Shown here piece by piece: positions 1 to 8,497 of a stretch of DNA of 64,000 bases. A program made the position numbers and the translations under genes. Source of the stretch: CAVTSA01 sp963790575 (GTDB taxonomy: Bacteria; Chloroflexota; Dormibacteria; Dormibacterales; Dormibacteraceae). Location: assembly GCA_963790575.1 (NCBI GenBank), contig CAWBPD010000042.1, positions 76,572 through 140,571 of the forward strand, written 5' to 3'. Below the pieces are notes generated by a model. The model did no database searches and was not told where the DNA came from. It saw nothing but the letters and a program-made list of their open reading frames with translations. How positions within the stretch are numbered: the first letter of the stretch is position 1; every line of letters begins with the position of its first letter.

Positions 1-89
1 GCCTCGTCACGGGTGCCGTTGACGCTCGGGATGGAGACCAGCTCCGCCGTCAACGCTTCCACCCGCTCTGCCCAGTCGTGCGCCGCCAT
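1..89 (-). CDS. M20-family peptidase / RocB-like, N-terminal fragment
   Basis: Leftward gene cut by the window edge; only the first 29 codons are visible, starting at an ATG complementary to 87-89. The translation carries AELVSIPSVNGTRDE, the N-terminal stretch seen in M20 zinc peptidases, especially RocB-like arginine-utilisation proteins, in which a conserved SV-NGT segment precedes the metal-binding domain. The catalytic residues lie outside the window, so the substrate cannot be judged. A TACGCT hexamer eight bases upstream of the ATG could be the -10 box of a leaderless transcript; no clear Shine-Dalgarno is present. It diverges from the adenosyltransferase gene at 202. Confidence 0.6.
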   Translation of the reverse strand, partial: MAAHDWAERVEALTAELVSIPSVNGTRDE

Positions 90-201
90 GGCCCCGAAGC
101 GTAGTCGGACCCGCGCGGGCGCGAGTGGGGTCGGATACTTAACTCAAGGTTGGCACGGCCATGGAAGGTCGATGGAGTGTGCCAAAGTTGACTCGATAGA
201 G

Positions 202-765
202 ATGCCGCGACGACACAAGGCGCTGCACGAGCTGGCCGGGTCCGGCGACGACGGGACGACCGGGCTGCTGGGGGGCGGCCGGGTTGCGAAGACGGATCTG
301 AGGATCGAGGCCTACGGGACCGTCGATGAGGCGTCGTCGGCGCTCGGGCTGGCCAAGGCGCTCACCGCGGACGCGCGGGTCCGTGAGATCGCGGAAGGGC
401 TGCAGCGCGATCTTTACCGGCTGGGAGCCGTCCTTGCCACCAATCCGCGCGCGAGCGCCGAGTTCGCCTCGCTCGGAGACCAGGACGTGGGCGCGCTGGA
501 TGCGCTGCTGCGGGAGTTGGAGGACCAGGCGCCGATGCCGGACGGCTTCGTGCTGCCCGGCCAGACGCCCGCCTCGGGCGCGCTGGACCTCGCCCGCACG
601 GTGACGCGGCGTGCCGAGCGTCGCTGCCTAGAGCTGCTGGACCGCGACGGCGAAGGCCACGGTGCCCTGCTTCGCTACCTGAATCGCCTCTCGCTGGTGC
701 TCTTTGCCCTGGCCCGCTTCGACGAGGCCCGGTCGGACACCCGGGCGGCGCCCGCACGAGGGTGA
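202..765 (+). CDS. pduO: PduO-type ATP:cob(I)alamin adenosyltransferase
   Basis: Makes adenosylcobalamin by moving the adenosyl group of ATP to cob(I)alamin in the cytoplasm. The 187-residue protein has the family's ATP-binding signature GDDGTTGLLGGGRV at about residues 15-28, followed by KTDLRIEAYGTVDEASSALG, and the C-terminal RRAERR...YLNRLSLVLFALAR helix that completes the trimeric active site. Length is normal for the family. The start at 202 places the signature near the N terminus; an in-frame ATG at 172 with GGAAGG three bases upstream is an alternative. The next gene begins four bases after the stop, so the two are probably cotranscribed. No cobalamin riboswitch was recognised upstream. 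Confidence 0.9.
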   Translation: MPRRHKALHELAGSGDDGTTGLLGGGRVAKTDLRIEAYGTVDEASSALGLAKALTADARVREIAEGLQRDLYRLGAVLATNPRASAEFASLGDQDVGALDALLRELEDQAPMPDGFVLPGQTPASGALDLARTVTRRAERRCLELLDRDGEGHGALLRYLNRLSLVLFALARFDEARSDTRAAPARG

Positions 766-769
766 CGGA

Positions 770-1708
770 ATGAGCTTGTCGGTTGTGATCGCCCTGGGGG
801 TCCTGGCCCTGCTGCTGCTGCTCTGGTTGATGGGCTGTGCCGTCCTCTACCGGCGGCTCTTCGTACCCCGCCGGCCGACCGTGATCGAGGATCTGCAGTT
901 CACACCGGTGGAATTCGGGGCCGACCACGAGGATGTCGAGTTGCGGACACCGGACGGTGTCGAGTTCGCCGCCTGGTACTTCCGTCAGCCGCGGACGCCA
1001 CAGGTGGTTATCGTTACCCCTGGCCACAAATCGCGTCGCCAGGACACGCTCGCCATCTCGGTCGCGCTCTGGCGCAAAGGGTTCAACGTGCTCGCGCTCT
1101 CCCTGCGCGGGATGGCCGGCAGCGACCGGGCAACGGTCACCATGGGGGCCCGGGAGGTGCAGGAACTGGCCGCCGGCCTGGCCTTCGTGCGCAGCCGGAT
1201 CCGCCAGCCGCGCATCGGCCTGCTCGGCTACTCGATGGGGGCGACGGTCAGCCTGCTCGCGGCGGCCGGCGACCCGGAGGTGCAGTCGCTGGTGCTGGAC
1301 AGCGCCTTCCGTGACGCGCGCCAGGTGGTGAGGGAGAACATCCGCGCCACCGGCCACCTTCCGGGCTGGCTGTTCCTCCCCGCGGTGGCCGTCTACGCCC
1401 GCTTGCGCCACGGGATCCGGCTCGCGGACGCCAGCGTGCCCCCGGTGATGTCGGGCCTGGAGAAGAGACCCCTCTTCTTCATTCACGGGGCCGACGACCG
1501 GACCACCTCGGTCCATCATTCGCGCGATCTCTACGACGCGTACCGGGGCCCGCGGGAGATCTGGATCCTGCAGGGAGTGGGGCACTGCGGCGGCTACTTC
1601 GACGACCGCACGCTCTACATCGAACGTGTCTCCGGCTTCTTCTCCCGCACGCTGGGTCTGAAGGCGAACCAGCTCCGCCTGGTGGACGAGTCGGAAGAAG
1701 CCGGTTAG
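770..1708 (+). CDS. membrane-anchored alpha/beta hydrolase
   Basis: A 312-residue serine hydrolase of the dienelactone hydrolase/BAAT-like alpha/beta superfamily. Residues 3-27 form one hydrophobic segment followed by RRLFVPRR, suggesting a membrane anchor. The nucleophile elbow GYSMG is at 153-157 (Ser155); the acid is probably in HGADDRTT (about 245) and the catalytic His in GVGHCGGY (about 276), so the triad looks intact. The substrate cannot be deduced. Start chosen at the ATG four bases after the adenosyltransferase stop, just before the hydrophobic segment. The gene ends at a convergent junction that holds a hairpin repeat. Confidence 0.85.
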   Translation: MSLSVVIALGVLALLLLLWLMGCAVLYRRLFVPRRPTVIEDLQFTPVEFGADHEDVELRTPDGVEFAAWYFRQPRTPQVVIVTPGHKSRRQDTLAISVALWRKGFNVLALSLRGMAGSDRATVTMGAREVQELAAGLAFVRSRIRQPRIGLLGYSMGATVSLLAAAGDPEVQSLVLDSAFRDARQVVRENIRATGHLPGWLFLPAVAVYARLRHGIRLADASVPPVMSGLEKRPLFFIHGADDRTTSVHHSRDLYDAYRGPREIWILQGVGHCGGYFDDRTLYIERVSGFFSRTLGLKANQLRLVDESEEAG

Positions 1709-1721
1709 CCCTCCGATCCCG

Positions 1722-1784
1722 TCACATTGCTAGCAATGCAACCTTATTCCGGACGAAATGAGGTCGTTCCGCCGGCAATGTAAC
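1722..1784. repeat. intergenic hairpin repeat, ATAAGG family, copy A
   Basis: Inverted repeat in the gap between two convergent genes. On the minus strand: arm ACATTGCCGGC, about 28 bases, the motif CCGGAATAAGGTTGC, two bases, then GCTAGCAATGT, which pairs with the first arm apart from one mismatch and one wobble. The same layout occurs at 22371-22428 and 36367-36420. Its position suggests transcription termination for both flanking genes, but no U-tract follows. An RNA or DNA structural role is inferred only. Confidence 0.7.
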
Positions 1785-1801
1785 GCCATGCAGGCGCGGC
1801 C

Positions 1802-3091
1802 TCAGCGGCGGACCATGAGGAGCGGCACCAGCGCTTCTTCGGGCGTCATCGACCCGTGGTGGCCGATCAGTTCGCTCTCGGGGCGGAAGACCTGGCGTTG
1901 CATGACCGCGAAAGGACCCAGGGCCGCCGCCACCACATCCCCGATCCGCGCCCGCACCGAGTCCGCCAGCGCGGGACCGAACCAGCCGCGTGCGATCGCG
2001 TCCTCGCCCCCGACCACCCACCACTGGGGGCCGAGCGTCTGGCGCCAGGCGGCCAGCACCTCGTCCGCCGCTCCCGGCCGGGTGTAGACGTGGCGGGCCC
2101 GCGGCTCCCCGCCCAAAAAGCGCACGCCCGTCCGCAGTGCAGGGTGATCGCCGAGGTCGAACTGGTTCGCCTTGGGCACGTCCACCATCCCGTGGTCACC
2201 GGTGACCGCGAGCAGGCTGTCGGAGGGCATCGCGTTGGCCAGCCGCTGCGCCAGCAGATCCACCGCCTCCAGCGTGTCGCGCCACTCCGGGCTGCCGACG
2301 CCGAACAGGTGGCCGCGGCTGTCGAGGGTGGGGTGATAGGCGTAGACGAAGGCGCCCCGGGGACCGGCCTCGCTCAACGCCGCCACCGCCTGGTCGATCA
2401 GAGAGCGTCCGTCCCTGATGCCCCGGTAGCGGCCGCCGCGCAGGGTCGACCGGGTGAGACCGGTGTGCGCGAGGTCGACCGGCCCCACCAGGTCCACCGA
2501 GAGCCCGGCCGCGACCGCCCGCTCGAACGCGGTCGGTCCGCGAAAGAATTGCTCCGGGACCACGATCTCGCGCAGGTCATCGGCGGGCTTGCCGTGCAGC
2601 GCCCACTGCAGCATGTTCATGGCGCGCGGTAGCTGGGGCAGGGCCATCGTGTAGCCGACCACGCCATGCTCCCCGGGGGGCAGGCCGGTCCCGAGCGAGC
2701 TGAGGCTGACCGAGGTGGTGGACGGGAATCCGGTCGTCAGCGGCCCCGAGGCTTCCAGGGTCTCGCTCAGAAACGGCGCCCGGTGAGGGTGCCGGCGGAT
2801 GAGTTCGAAGCCCAGGCCATCGGCCACCAGCAGCACCGCCTGCCGCACCGGGCCGAGGTCGAGCACAGCGCGGAATCCCGGCACGCCGAGCCCGGCCAGG
2901 AGCGAAGGCACCAGGTCGGCCAGGGCGGCCTCGCCGTAACGGGGCGAGATAGTCCCCGGTGCGGGTGCGCTGGTGGGTCCCCCGGGTACGTCCGTGGCGC
3001 CTCCGCGAGACGGAGTTCGCGGAGTTTCGTGGGGTACGTCCCCGGGGCCCCCGCGAAACGGAGCTTGCGGAGTTTCGTGGGGTAAAGCCAC
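1802..3091 (-). CDS. alkaline phosphatase superfamily / nucleotide pyrophosphatase-like protein
   Basis: Type I phosphodiesterase/alkaline-phosphatase-fold protein. Landmarks are the first metal-binding segment LLVADGLGFELI, the nucleophile region GFPSTTSVSLSSLGTG (FPSTTS holds the Thr nucleophile position), HPTLDSRGHLFG and the C-terminal metal ligands in TGDHGMVD and GHHG. It should hydrolyse phosphodiester or phosphomonoester bonds; the substrate is unknown and no signal peptide is seen. The N terminus is uncertain: PRYGEAALADLVPSLLAGLGV resembles homologue N termini, but the only in-frame ATG/GTG/TTG before it is GTG at 3091, which would place a Pro/Arg-rich leader made of a tandem DNA repeat in the protein. 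A start at GTG 2911 would trim that leader but also remove PRYGEAALADL. Confidence 0.8.
   Translation of the reverse strand: MALPHETPQAPFRGGPGDVPHETPRTPSRGGATDVPGGPTSAPAPGTISPRYGEAALADLVPSLLAGLGVPGFRAVLDLGPVRQAVLLVADGLGFELIRRHPHRAPFLSETLEASGPLTTGFPSTTSVSLSSLGTGLPPGEHGVVGYTMALPQLPRAMNMLQWALHGKPADDLREIVVPEQFFRGPTAFERAVAAGLSVDLVGPVDLAHTGLTRSTLRGGRYRGIRDGRSLIDQAVAALSEAGPRGAFVYAYHPTLDSRGHLFGVGSPEWRDTLEAVDLLAQRLANAMPSDSLLAVTGDHGMVDVPKANQFDLGDHPALRTGVRFLGGEPRARHVYTRPGAADEVLAAWRQTLGPQWWVVGGEDAIARGWFGPALADSVRARIGDVVAAALGPFAVMQRQVFRPESELIGHHGSMTPEEALVPLLMVRR
2984..3084. repeat. 48-bp direct tandem repeat (two units plus a few bases)
   Basis: GGGTACGTCC begins at 2984 and recurs at 3032; a third partial start (GGGTA) follows at 3080, each offset by exactly 48 bases. 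Each unit carries an internal inverted repeat, clearest in the first (CTCCGCGA...TCGCGGAG). The repeat lies at the 5' end of the phosphatase gene, next to the divergent moxR promoter region. Because 48 is a multiple of three, it keeps the phosphatase frame open and could be translated as a 16-residue repeat. Confidence 0.75.
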
Positions 3092-3175
3092 GAAGCCCCA
3101 TTGTGCCCTGTGGTGAGGGTCGTACGCTGGGGGTTCCACGATGTTCCGTACGCTTCCCGTAGCGAAGGTCTTGCC

Positions 3176-4144
3176 GTGAGGGTCGAGGAGGGAGCGGTCG
3201 AGAGCGTGCGGCGGGTGGCGGAGCCGGTGCTCGAAAACGTGCGCCGCGCGGTGGTGGGAAAGGATGCCGAGCTCCGCCTTTGTTTGATGACCCTTCTCTG
3301 TCACGGCCATCTGCTGATCGAGGACGTGCCGGGGGTGGGCAAGACCATGCTGGCCAAGGCGCTCGCCCGCTCACTCGACTGCACCTTCCAGCGCGTGCAG
3401 TTCACGCCCGACCTCCTCCCCAGCGACATCACCGGGGTGCGGGCCTTCAACCAGAAGCTGCAGGAGTTCGAGTTCCTGGCCGGTCCCGTGTTCGCCCAGA
3501 TCGTGCTGGCGGATGAGATCAACCGGGCGACACCGAAGACGCAGTCAGCGCTCCTGGAGGCGATGGAGGAGCAGACGGTGACCGTCGACGGCGAGACCCG
3601 CGATCTGCCGCGCCCGTTCATGGTGATGGCGACGCAGAACCCGGTCGAGTACGCCGGCACCTTCCCGCTGCCGGAGGCGCAGCTCGACCGCTTCTTCATG
3701 CGGGTACGGCTCGGCTACCTGGATCTGCATGGGGAGACCGCGCTGCTCGGCAAGACCAAGGTCGACGCCCCCCTCCGCGAGCTGCAGCCGGTGGTCTCGC
3801 CGGACGAATTGAACCGGGCGCAGGAGGCGGTGACCGATATCCACGTCGCGCCCTCTCTGCGCGAGTACCTGGTGCGGCTGGTCTCCGCGACCCGCTTCCA
3901 TCCCGATGTTGCCCTGGGCTCCTCCACCCGAGGCACCCTGCACCTCTTCCACGCGGCACAGGCTCGCGCGGCGATGGAGGGAAGGACCTACGTCATACCG
4001 GAGGACATCAAGTCGCTCACAGACGCGGTCCTCTCGCACCGGCTGATCCTCCGGCCCAACGCCGACCTGCAGGGCACCACGGCGTCCAAGGTCCTCCACG
4101 GCATCCTCCTCAAAGAGCCGGTGCCGCACCTGACTGACACGTAG
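3176..4144 (+). CDS. MoxR-family AAA+ ATPase
   Basis: A 322-residue MoxR-type AAA+ chaperone-like ATPase. Visible motifs are Walker A GVGKTMLAKALA (about residue 53), Walker B LADEINRATPKTQSALLEAMEE, sensor-1 MATQNPVE and the MoxR-specific FPLPEAQLDRFFMR. MoxR proteins act with DUF58 and transglutaminase partners in maturation or assembly of envelope complexes, and both partners follow here. GTG at 3176 is preceded by GAAGGT at a suitable distance. A longer frame from 3101 is open, but its first 25 codons show no MoxR similarity. First gene of a three-gene operon. Confidence 0.9.
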   Translation: MRVEEGAVESVRRVAEPVLENVRRAVVGKDAELRLCLMTLLCHGHLLIEDVPGVGKTMLAKALARSLDCTFQRVQFTPDLLPSDITGVRAFNQKLQEFEFLAGPVFAQIVLADEINRATPKTQSALLEAMEEQTVTVDGETRDLPRPFMVMATQNPVEYAGTFPLPEAQLDRFFMRVRLGYLDLHGETALLGKTKVDAPLRELQPVVSPDELNRAQEAVTDIHVAPSLREYLVRLVSATRFHPDVALGSSTRGTLHLFHAAQARAAMEGRTYVIPEDIKSLTDAVLSHRLILRPNADLQGTTASKVLHGILLKEPVPHLTDT

Positions 4145-4152
4145 GAGGGGGC

Positions 4153-5343
4153 ATGCTCCGGGCGGGCCTGGTGGTGGCGCTGGTCGGCCTCTTCCTGCTC
4201 GCCTACCTGACCGGTGTCCGCGAGGCCTACGCGCTGGCCTACGCCTTGATCGCCCTGTTCGCGATCGCGGTCACCTGGTCGGTCCTGTCCGCCCGCAGCG
4301 TCCGCCTCGAGCGGCGCCTGCAGGAGGGTACGGCGGTGGTGGGGGAGCGGTTCGAGGAGCGCTTCAGCGTCCGCCGGCGTGGCCTTCTGCCCGCGCCCTG
4401 GGTCGAGATCATCGACCACGGCACCATCCCCGGGTACCAGCCCGGACGCGTGATCTCCCTCCGTCGCGAGCCGGTCACCTGGGTGTCACAGGGAATCCAC
4501 CGCAAGCGTGGCTGGGCGGGGGTGGGGCCGACCTCGGTGCGGGCCCGGGATCCATTCGGGATCTGGTCTTCCGAGCGGCGGCTCGAGGGCCGGCGCACGA
4601 TCCTGGTCCGGCCCCCCGTCCACCAGCTGCCGCAGCTGGCGCTGCCCGCCGCCCATCACTCGGGGCTGGCGGAGCGCCTCGGCAGCTGGGCCGACTATCC
4701 ACCCGAAGCGGGCGGGGTGCGCGACTACGCGCCGGGCGACGCCATGAGCCGGATCCACTGGCGCCTTTCGTACCGGCACGGGCGGCTGATGTCCAAGACC
4801 TTCGAACAGCCGATGACGGCGGATGTCTGGGTGGTGCTGGACCTGGAGCGGAAGGCGCATTGGGGGGAACCGGGGGACTCGACCGAGGACACCGCGGTGA
4901 CCGTGGCCGCCTCCGTCGCAGCGCAGATCCTAAAGCGCGGGCGCCAGGTGGGGCTGATCGCCAGCGACGCCCGCGGGACGCTGCTCGACACCGCGACCGG
5001 GGCCCGGTCCGAGCGCCTGCTGCTCGACTACCTGGCGGTGGCCGAGGCCAACGGTGCCCGGCCGCTCGGAGAGTCGCGGGTGTGGGAGCGGCTGCGCCAG
5101 CTCGATCGCCGGGCGGTGGTGGTGGTGACGCCGAGCGTGAGCAGCAACTGGGTGGCGGCCGCCCGCACGGTGCGGGAGCGGGGCGGCGCGCTGATCGTCT
5201 TCTACATCGACGCCGCCACGTTCGGCGCCCCGGAGCCCGACCGGGGTTTCGACCTGGGCTCCGACGTCGAGCTCTACGTGGTACGCCGGGGTCAGAACCT
5301 GAGCCGCCTGGTGAGGACGCGCGATGCAGTCCGCCTCGGCTGA
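4153..5343 (+). CDS. DUF58 domain protein, membrane-anchored
   Basis: A 396-residue protein with two N-terminal hydrophobic helices (about 3-45) and a cytoplasmic DUF58 region carrying the hallmark RDYAPGDAMSRIHWRLSYR at about 190-208, which precedes a von Willebrand-A-like fold (VWVVLDLE). Proteins of this type are paired with MoxR ATPases. A strong AGGAGGG lies just before the ATG and the gene follows moxR by eight bases. Its end overlaps the transglutaminase start by 20 bases, indicating coupled translation. The exact biochemical role of DUF58 is not established. Confidence 0.88.
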   Translation: MLRAGLVVALVGLFLLAYLTGVREAYALAYALIALFAIAVTWSVLSARSVRLERRLQEGTAVVGERFEERFSVRRRGLLPAPWVEIIDHGTIPGYQPGRVISLRREPVTWVSQGIHRKRGWAGVGPTSVRARDPFGIWSSERRLEGRRTILVRPPVHQLPQLALPAAHHSGLAERLGSWADYPPEAGGVRDYAPGDAMSRIHWRLSYRHGRLMSKTFEQPMTADVWVVLDLERKAHWGEPGDSTEDTAVTVAASVAAQILKRGRQVGLIASDARGTLLDTATGARSERLLLDYLAVAEANGARPLGESRVWERLRQLDRRAVVVVTPSVSSNWVAAARTVRERGGALIVFYIDAATFGAPEPDRGFDLGSDVELYVVRRGQNLSRLVRTRDAVRLG

Positions 5344-7597
5344 CAGCACCCTGGTCCGGCCGGGGGGCCGGTTTGCGATCGCCGCCATCTCGATCACGCT
5401 GGCGGCGATCGCGGCCGGATCGGCGGCGACCGCGTCACCGATCCTGGGCCTCTCCCGGTTGCCCCTGGTCGCGTTCCTGGGCTCCCTGCTCGCTGTCGGC
5501 CTGGCCCTCAGCCGGTGGCGGCTGCGCTGGGCCCTACCGCTCTCGCTGCTGCTCGGAATCCCGGTCTCTTTGATCGCCGCCGGCTGGGACCCCCATCAGG
5601 CGCCTTCCCAGAGCCTCCGAGAGCTGCACGGAATGATCCGCATGATCCGGGAGGGAACCGCGGGTCCCACCACCTTCCCCGACTTCCTGTTCTTCCTTGC
5701 CTTCTGGGGCAACGCGGCCTGGCTGGGTTGGTTCGCGGCCCGGGCGCGGCGCCCACTGATCGCGATGGTCCCGGCCGCGGCCATCATCGCCACCGACGTC
5801 CTCAACGCGCCCCAGGATCAGTTCGGCTACGTGCTGGGTCTGGTCGTCTGCTGCTGCGCGCTGCTCCTGGTCACCGCCTACGAGCGGTCGCTGGGCGAGG
5901 CGCGCCGCCGCGGGATCTGGCTCCATGACGACGTGCGGTGGAACTTCTGGCAGATGGGCGTGGTGGTCAGCGGGCTGGTCCTGGCAGTGACCCTGTTCGT
6001 ACCACCCGTCTCGACCGTCGACCGCACGCTGGCGCTGCAGAACCAGCTGTTCCATGTCGGGCCCGCGCTTGACCAGTCCGCCGCGGGCCAGACGGGGGCC
6101 ACGGTGGGCGCCGGCAGCGTCCTCCAGTACAGCCGCACGGTGCGCCTGCTGGGCCCGCTCCAACAATCCAGCCAGACGGTCTTCACCTACTCCACCAACC
6201 TCTCGTTCCCGGGTCCGTACTACTTCGTCGGGAACACGGCGACGCTGGCGGCGGACGGCGCCTGGCTGCCGCCCGACGGGGCCGACGACACCGGCGTGCT
6301 GCGCAAAAACACCCAGCTGCCCTGGCAGGTTCCGGTGCAGCAGCAGACGACCGCGCAGTTCGAGGTCACCGTCAAGCGTCCACAGCAGGTCAAACCGCGG
6401 ACCGTTTTCTACCCCGGCCAGCTGGAGCAGGCCAGCGTCCCGACCGAGCTGCTGGTCCAGTACGGCGTCTCCCCCCAGAACGTGGTCACGGTGGATGGGG
6501 CGCAGGACGCGGACGGCGTCCCCAGGAGCTATCGGGTGACGGTGGGCGGCTCGACCGCGACCGCGGAGGAGCTGGCGCGCGCGGGAACCGCCTACCCAGG
6601 TTGGGTGCGGCCGTACGGCCAGGCCCTTGGCGTCGACTACCTGTCGCGCAGGGCGCTGAGCCAGATCCACGCCCTGGCGCTGCAGGCGATCGCCACCGCG
6701 CCGGCGGATCCGTACGACGAGGCGACCGCGATCCAGAACTACCTGCGTGCCAACTACAGCTACACCCTGAGACCGAAGGCGGTGCCGGCGGGGGAGGACT
6801 CGCTGCAGGCGTTTCTGAACCATCAGACGGGCGGCTACTGCGTCTACTTCGCGACCGCGATGGCCGACATGCTCCGGTCCCTGGGGATCCCGGTCGTCCT
6901 CGTCAACGGGTTCGGTCCCGGGACCTTCAATTCGAACACGCAGCGGTACGTGGTTCGGGACTCGGACGCGCACACCTGGCCCGAGGTGTACTTCCCGACC
7001 TATGGCTGGATCTCGTTTGAGCCCACCCCGCAGCCGGGCTATGGGACCATCCCTCGCGGCGGGACGTCGATCGGCTGCCCGAGCGACATCTGCGGTTCCG
7101 GCGGGTCTTCCAGCGGCCTGGGCGCGCAGAACCCGGTGGCGGGGCACGAGAACCAGGGTGTCAACGACCTCACCGGCACCTCCCGGGCCGCACACCACGC
7201 CGCCTTCCCGGTGGTGTGGCCGGTGCTGGGCGGCATCCTCCTCATGCTCCTGGGCCTCTTCGCCTGGGGCGTCTGGTGGCTGCGCCCGCGGACCCTGACC
7301 GCGACCTGGCACCGCACGGGGCGGCTGGCGCAGGTGGCCGGCATCCGCGTCGAGCGCTCGGAGTCACCGCTCGAGTTCGGTGATCGCCTGGGCCGGGCGG
7401 TGCCGGCGCTGGCCCCGGCGGCGCAGGCCCTGGCGTCCGAGGTGACGGTCGCCTCCTACGCGCCGCCGGGGACAGTACCCCTGGACGCGGGAACGGCGGC
7501 CGAGGCCTGGCGGACCGTGCGCCGGCGCCTGCTCCGCCACGCGGTGCTCCAACGCCTGCGCCGCGGACGGTTCCGGCAGGCCCAGGTGGAGTCCTGA
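5324..7597 (+). CDS. TgpA-type transmembrane transglutaminase-like protein
   Basis: 757 residues: an N-terminal block of hydrophobic helices (about 15-230), an extracytoplasmic transglutaminase-like core, one further helix (about 630-650) and a C-terminal cytoplasmic DUF4129-like tail. The Cys-His-Asp protease/transglutaminase residues are visible in GGYCVYFATAMADMLRSLGIP (Cys near 506) and DAHTWPEVYFPTYGW (His near 549). Together with MoxR and DUF58 this is the usual envelope-associated trio; the physiological substrate is unknown. Start at ATG 5324 overlaps the DUF58 gene. Nothing suggests inactivation. Confidence 0.88.
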   Translation: MQSASADSTLVRPGGRFAIAAISITLAAIAAGSAATASPILGLSRLPLVAFLGSLLAVGLALSRWRLRWALPLSLLLGIPVSLIAAGWDPHQAPSQSLRELHGMIRMIREGTAGPTTFPDFLFFLAFWGNAAWLGWFAARARRPLIAMVPAAAIIATDVLNAPQDQFGYVLGLVVCCCALLLVTAYERSLGEARRRGIWLHDDVRWNFWQMGVVVSGLVLAVTLFVPPVSTVDRTLALQNQLFHVGPALDQSAAGQTGATVGAGSVLQYSRTVRLLGPLQQSSQTVFTYSTNLSFPGPYYFVGNTATLAADGAWLPPDGADDTGVLRKNTQLPWQVPVQQQTTAQFEVTVKRPQQVKPRTVFYPGQLEQASVPTELLVQYGVSPQNVVTVDGAQDADGVPRSYRVTVGGSTATAEELARAGTAYPGWVRPYGQALGVDYLSRRALSQIHALALQAIATAPADPYDEATAIQNYLRANYSYTLRPKAVPAGEDSLQAFLNHQTGGYCVYFATAMADMLRSLGIPVVLVNGFGPGTFNSNTQRYVVRDSDAHTWPEVYFPTYGWISFEPTPQPGYGTIPRGGTSIGCPSDICGSGGSSSGLGAQNPVAGHENQGVNDLTGTSRAAHHAAFPVVWPVLGGILLMLLGLFAWGVWWLRPRTLTATWHRTGRLAQVAGIRVERSESPLEFGDRLGRAVPALAPAAQALASEVTVASYAPPGTVPLDAGTAAEAWRTVRRRLLRHAVLQRLRRGRFRQAQVES

Positions 7598-7670
7598 CCT
7601 GACTGCCCGGAGTAGTGTCTGTGCGCACGAGCGCAGCCCCGGTCATCAGGAGTCAGGACAGGATGGGTCG

Positions 7671-8094
7671 ATGGCCACACCCGCGATCGCCGGACGCACC
7701 TACCCGCCCCGCCAGACGTTGATCGAGGCACGACCGGGTGGAGGCCTTCGCCAGAGCCCTGGGCGCCGATCCCGCCGACGGCGTGCCGCCCACCTACGCC
7801 GCGGTCTACGCACTGGAGGCGACCGCGACACAGCTGTTCGACGATCCCGAGGCCGGGATCGACTTCGCGCACCTGCTGCACGTGGAGCAGGAGTTCGAAT
7901 GGACGCGGCATCCGCGGGTGGGGGAGACGGTGACCGCGGTCGCCCGGGTCGTCTCCGACCTGAGCCGACGGGGAGTGCGCCTGGTCACGCTGGAGACCAC
8001 CTGCAGCGCCGACGGGGAGTCACTCTGCGTGGCACGGGCCCGCTTCGCGATCACCGAGGAGGCCGGGGCCGGCGCCGCCGGGAGCCAGGGATGA
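7671..8094 (+). CDS. FAS1-type/MaoC N-terminal-like dehydratase, apparently frameshifted
   Basis: Hotdog-fold (R)-hydroxyacyl dehydratase partner subunit. The expected N terminus (MATPAIAGRTYPPRQTLIEARP) is in the frame starting at ATG 7671, but the continuation (VEAFARALGADPADGVPPTYAAVYALE...) is in the next frame from GTG 7738. Removing one G from the GGG run at 7736-7738 restores a continuous protein of about 140 residues. The feature is drawn across both pieces. Either this is a sequencing or assembly error, or the gene is broken, or translation restarts at GTG 7738 to give 118 residues. It overlaps the MaoC gene by ATGA, and such pairs form heterodimeric dehydratases. Confidence 0.7.
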
Positions 8095-8441
8095 GCGACA
8101 CCCGGACGCTTTCCGTCAGCTTCACCGAAGAGCAGATCGCCGCCTACGCCCAGGCGTCCGGCGACCGCAACCCGATCCACCTCGACGATACTTTCGCCCG
8201 CTCGGTGGGGCTGCCGGGCATCATCGCCCACGGGATGCTGGGGATGGGACTCCTGGCGCGGGTCGCCGCGCCTCCTGGGCACGCGCTGACCCGCCTCTCC
8301 TGCCGGTTCGCGGCCATGGTCCGCCCGGGGGACATCGTGACCTTCACCGCCACCGACGGCGAAGACGGGCGAGTCACGCTGACCGCGACCAACCAGCGCC
8401 AGGAGGCAGTCCTGAGCAAGGCGCAGGCTCGCTACCGCTGA
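8091..8441 (+). CDS. MaoC-like (R)-specific enoyl-CoA hydratase / dehydratase
   Basis: A 116-residue single-hotdog protein. It has the hydratase-2 motif: ASGDRNPIHLDDTFARSVGLPGIIAHGMLGMGLLAR contains the catalytic Asp25/His30 pair and the substrate-tunnel segment. It would reversibly hydrate trans-2-enoyl-CoA (or enoyl-ACP) to the (R)-3-hydroxyacyl thioester. The ATG overlaps the preceding stop (ATGA), so it is translationally coupled to the frameshifted partner at 7671. Length matches single-domain MaoC proteins. Whether it serves fatty-acid or polyketide-like metabolism cannot be told from the context. Confidence 0.88.
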   Translation: MSDTRTLSVSFTEEQIAAYAQASGDRNPIHLDDTFARSVGLPGIIAHGMLGMGLLARVAAPPGHALTRLSCRFAAMVRPGDIVTFTATDGEDGRVTLTATNQRQEAVLSKAQARYR

Positions 8442-8497
8442 ACCGCGTCCGCTTCAGTTCGCTCCCGGGGACGGGGACAAAGGGCACGTCACACTGA

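Noticed and set aside
2984..3084. Possible CRISPR-like repeats
   Set aside because: Only two full 48-base units in direct contact with no spacers and no cas genes anywhere in the window.
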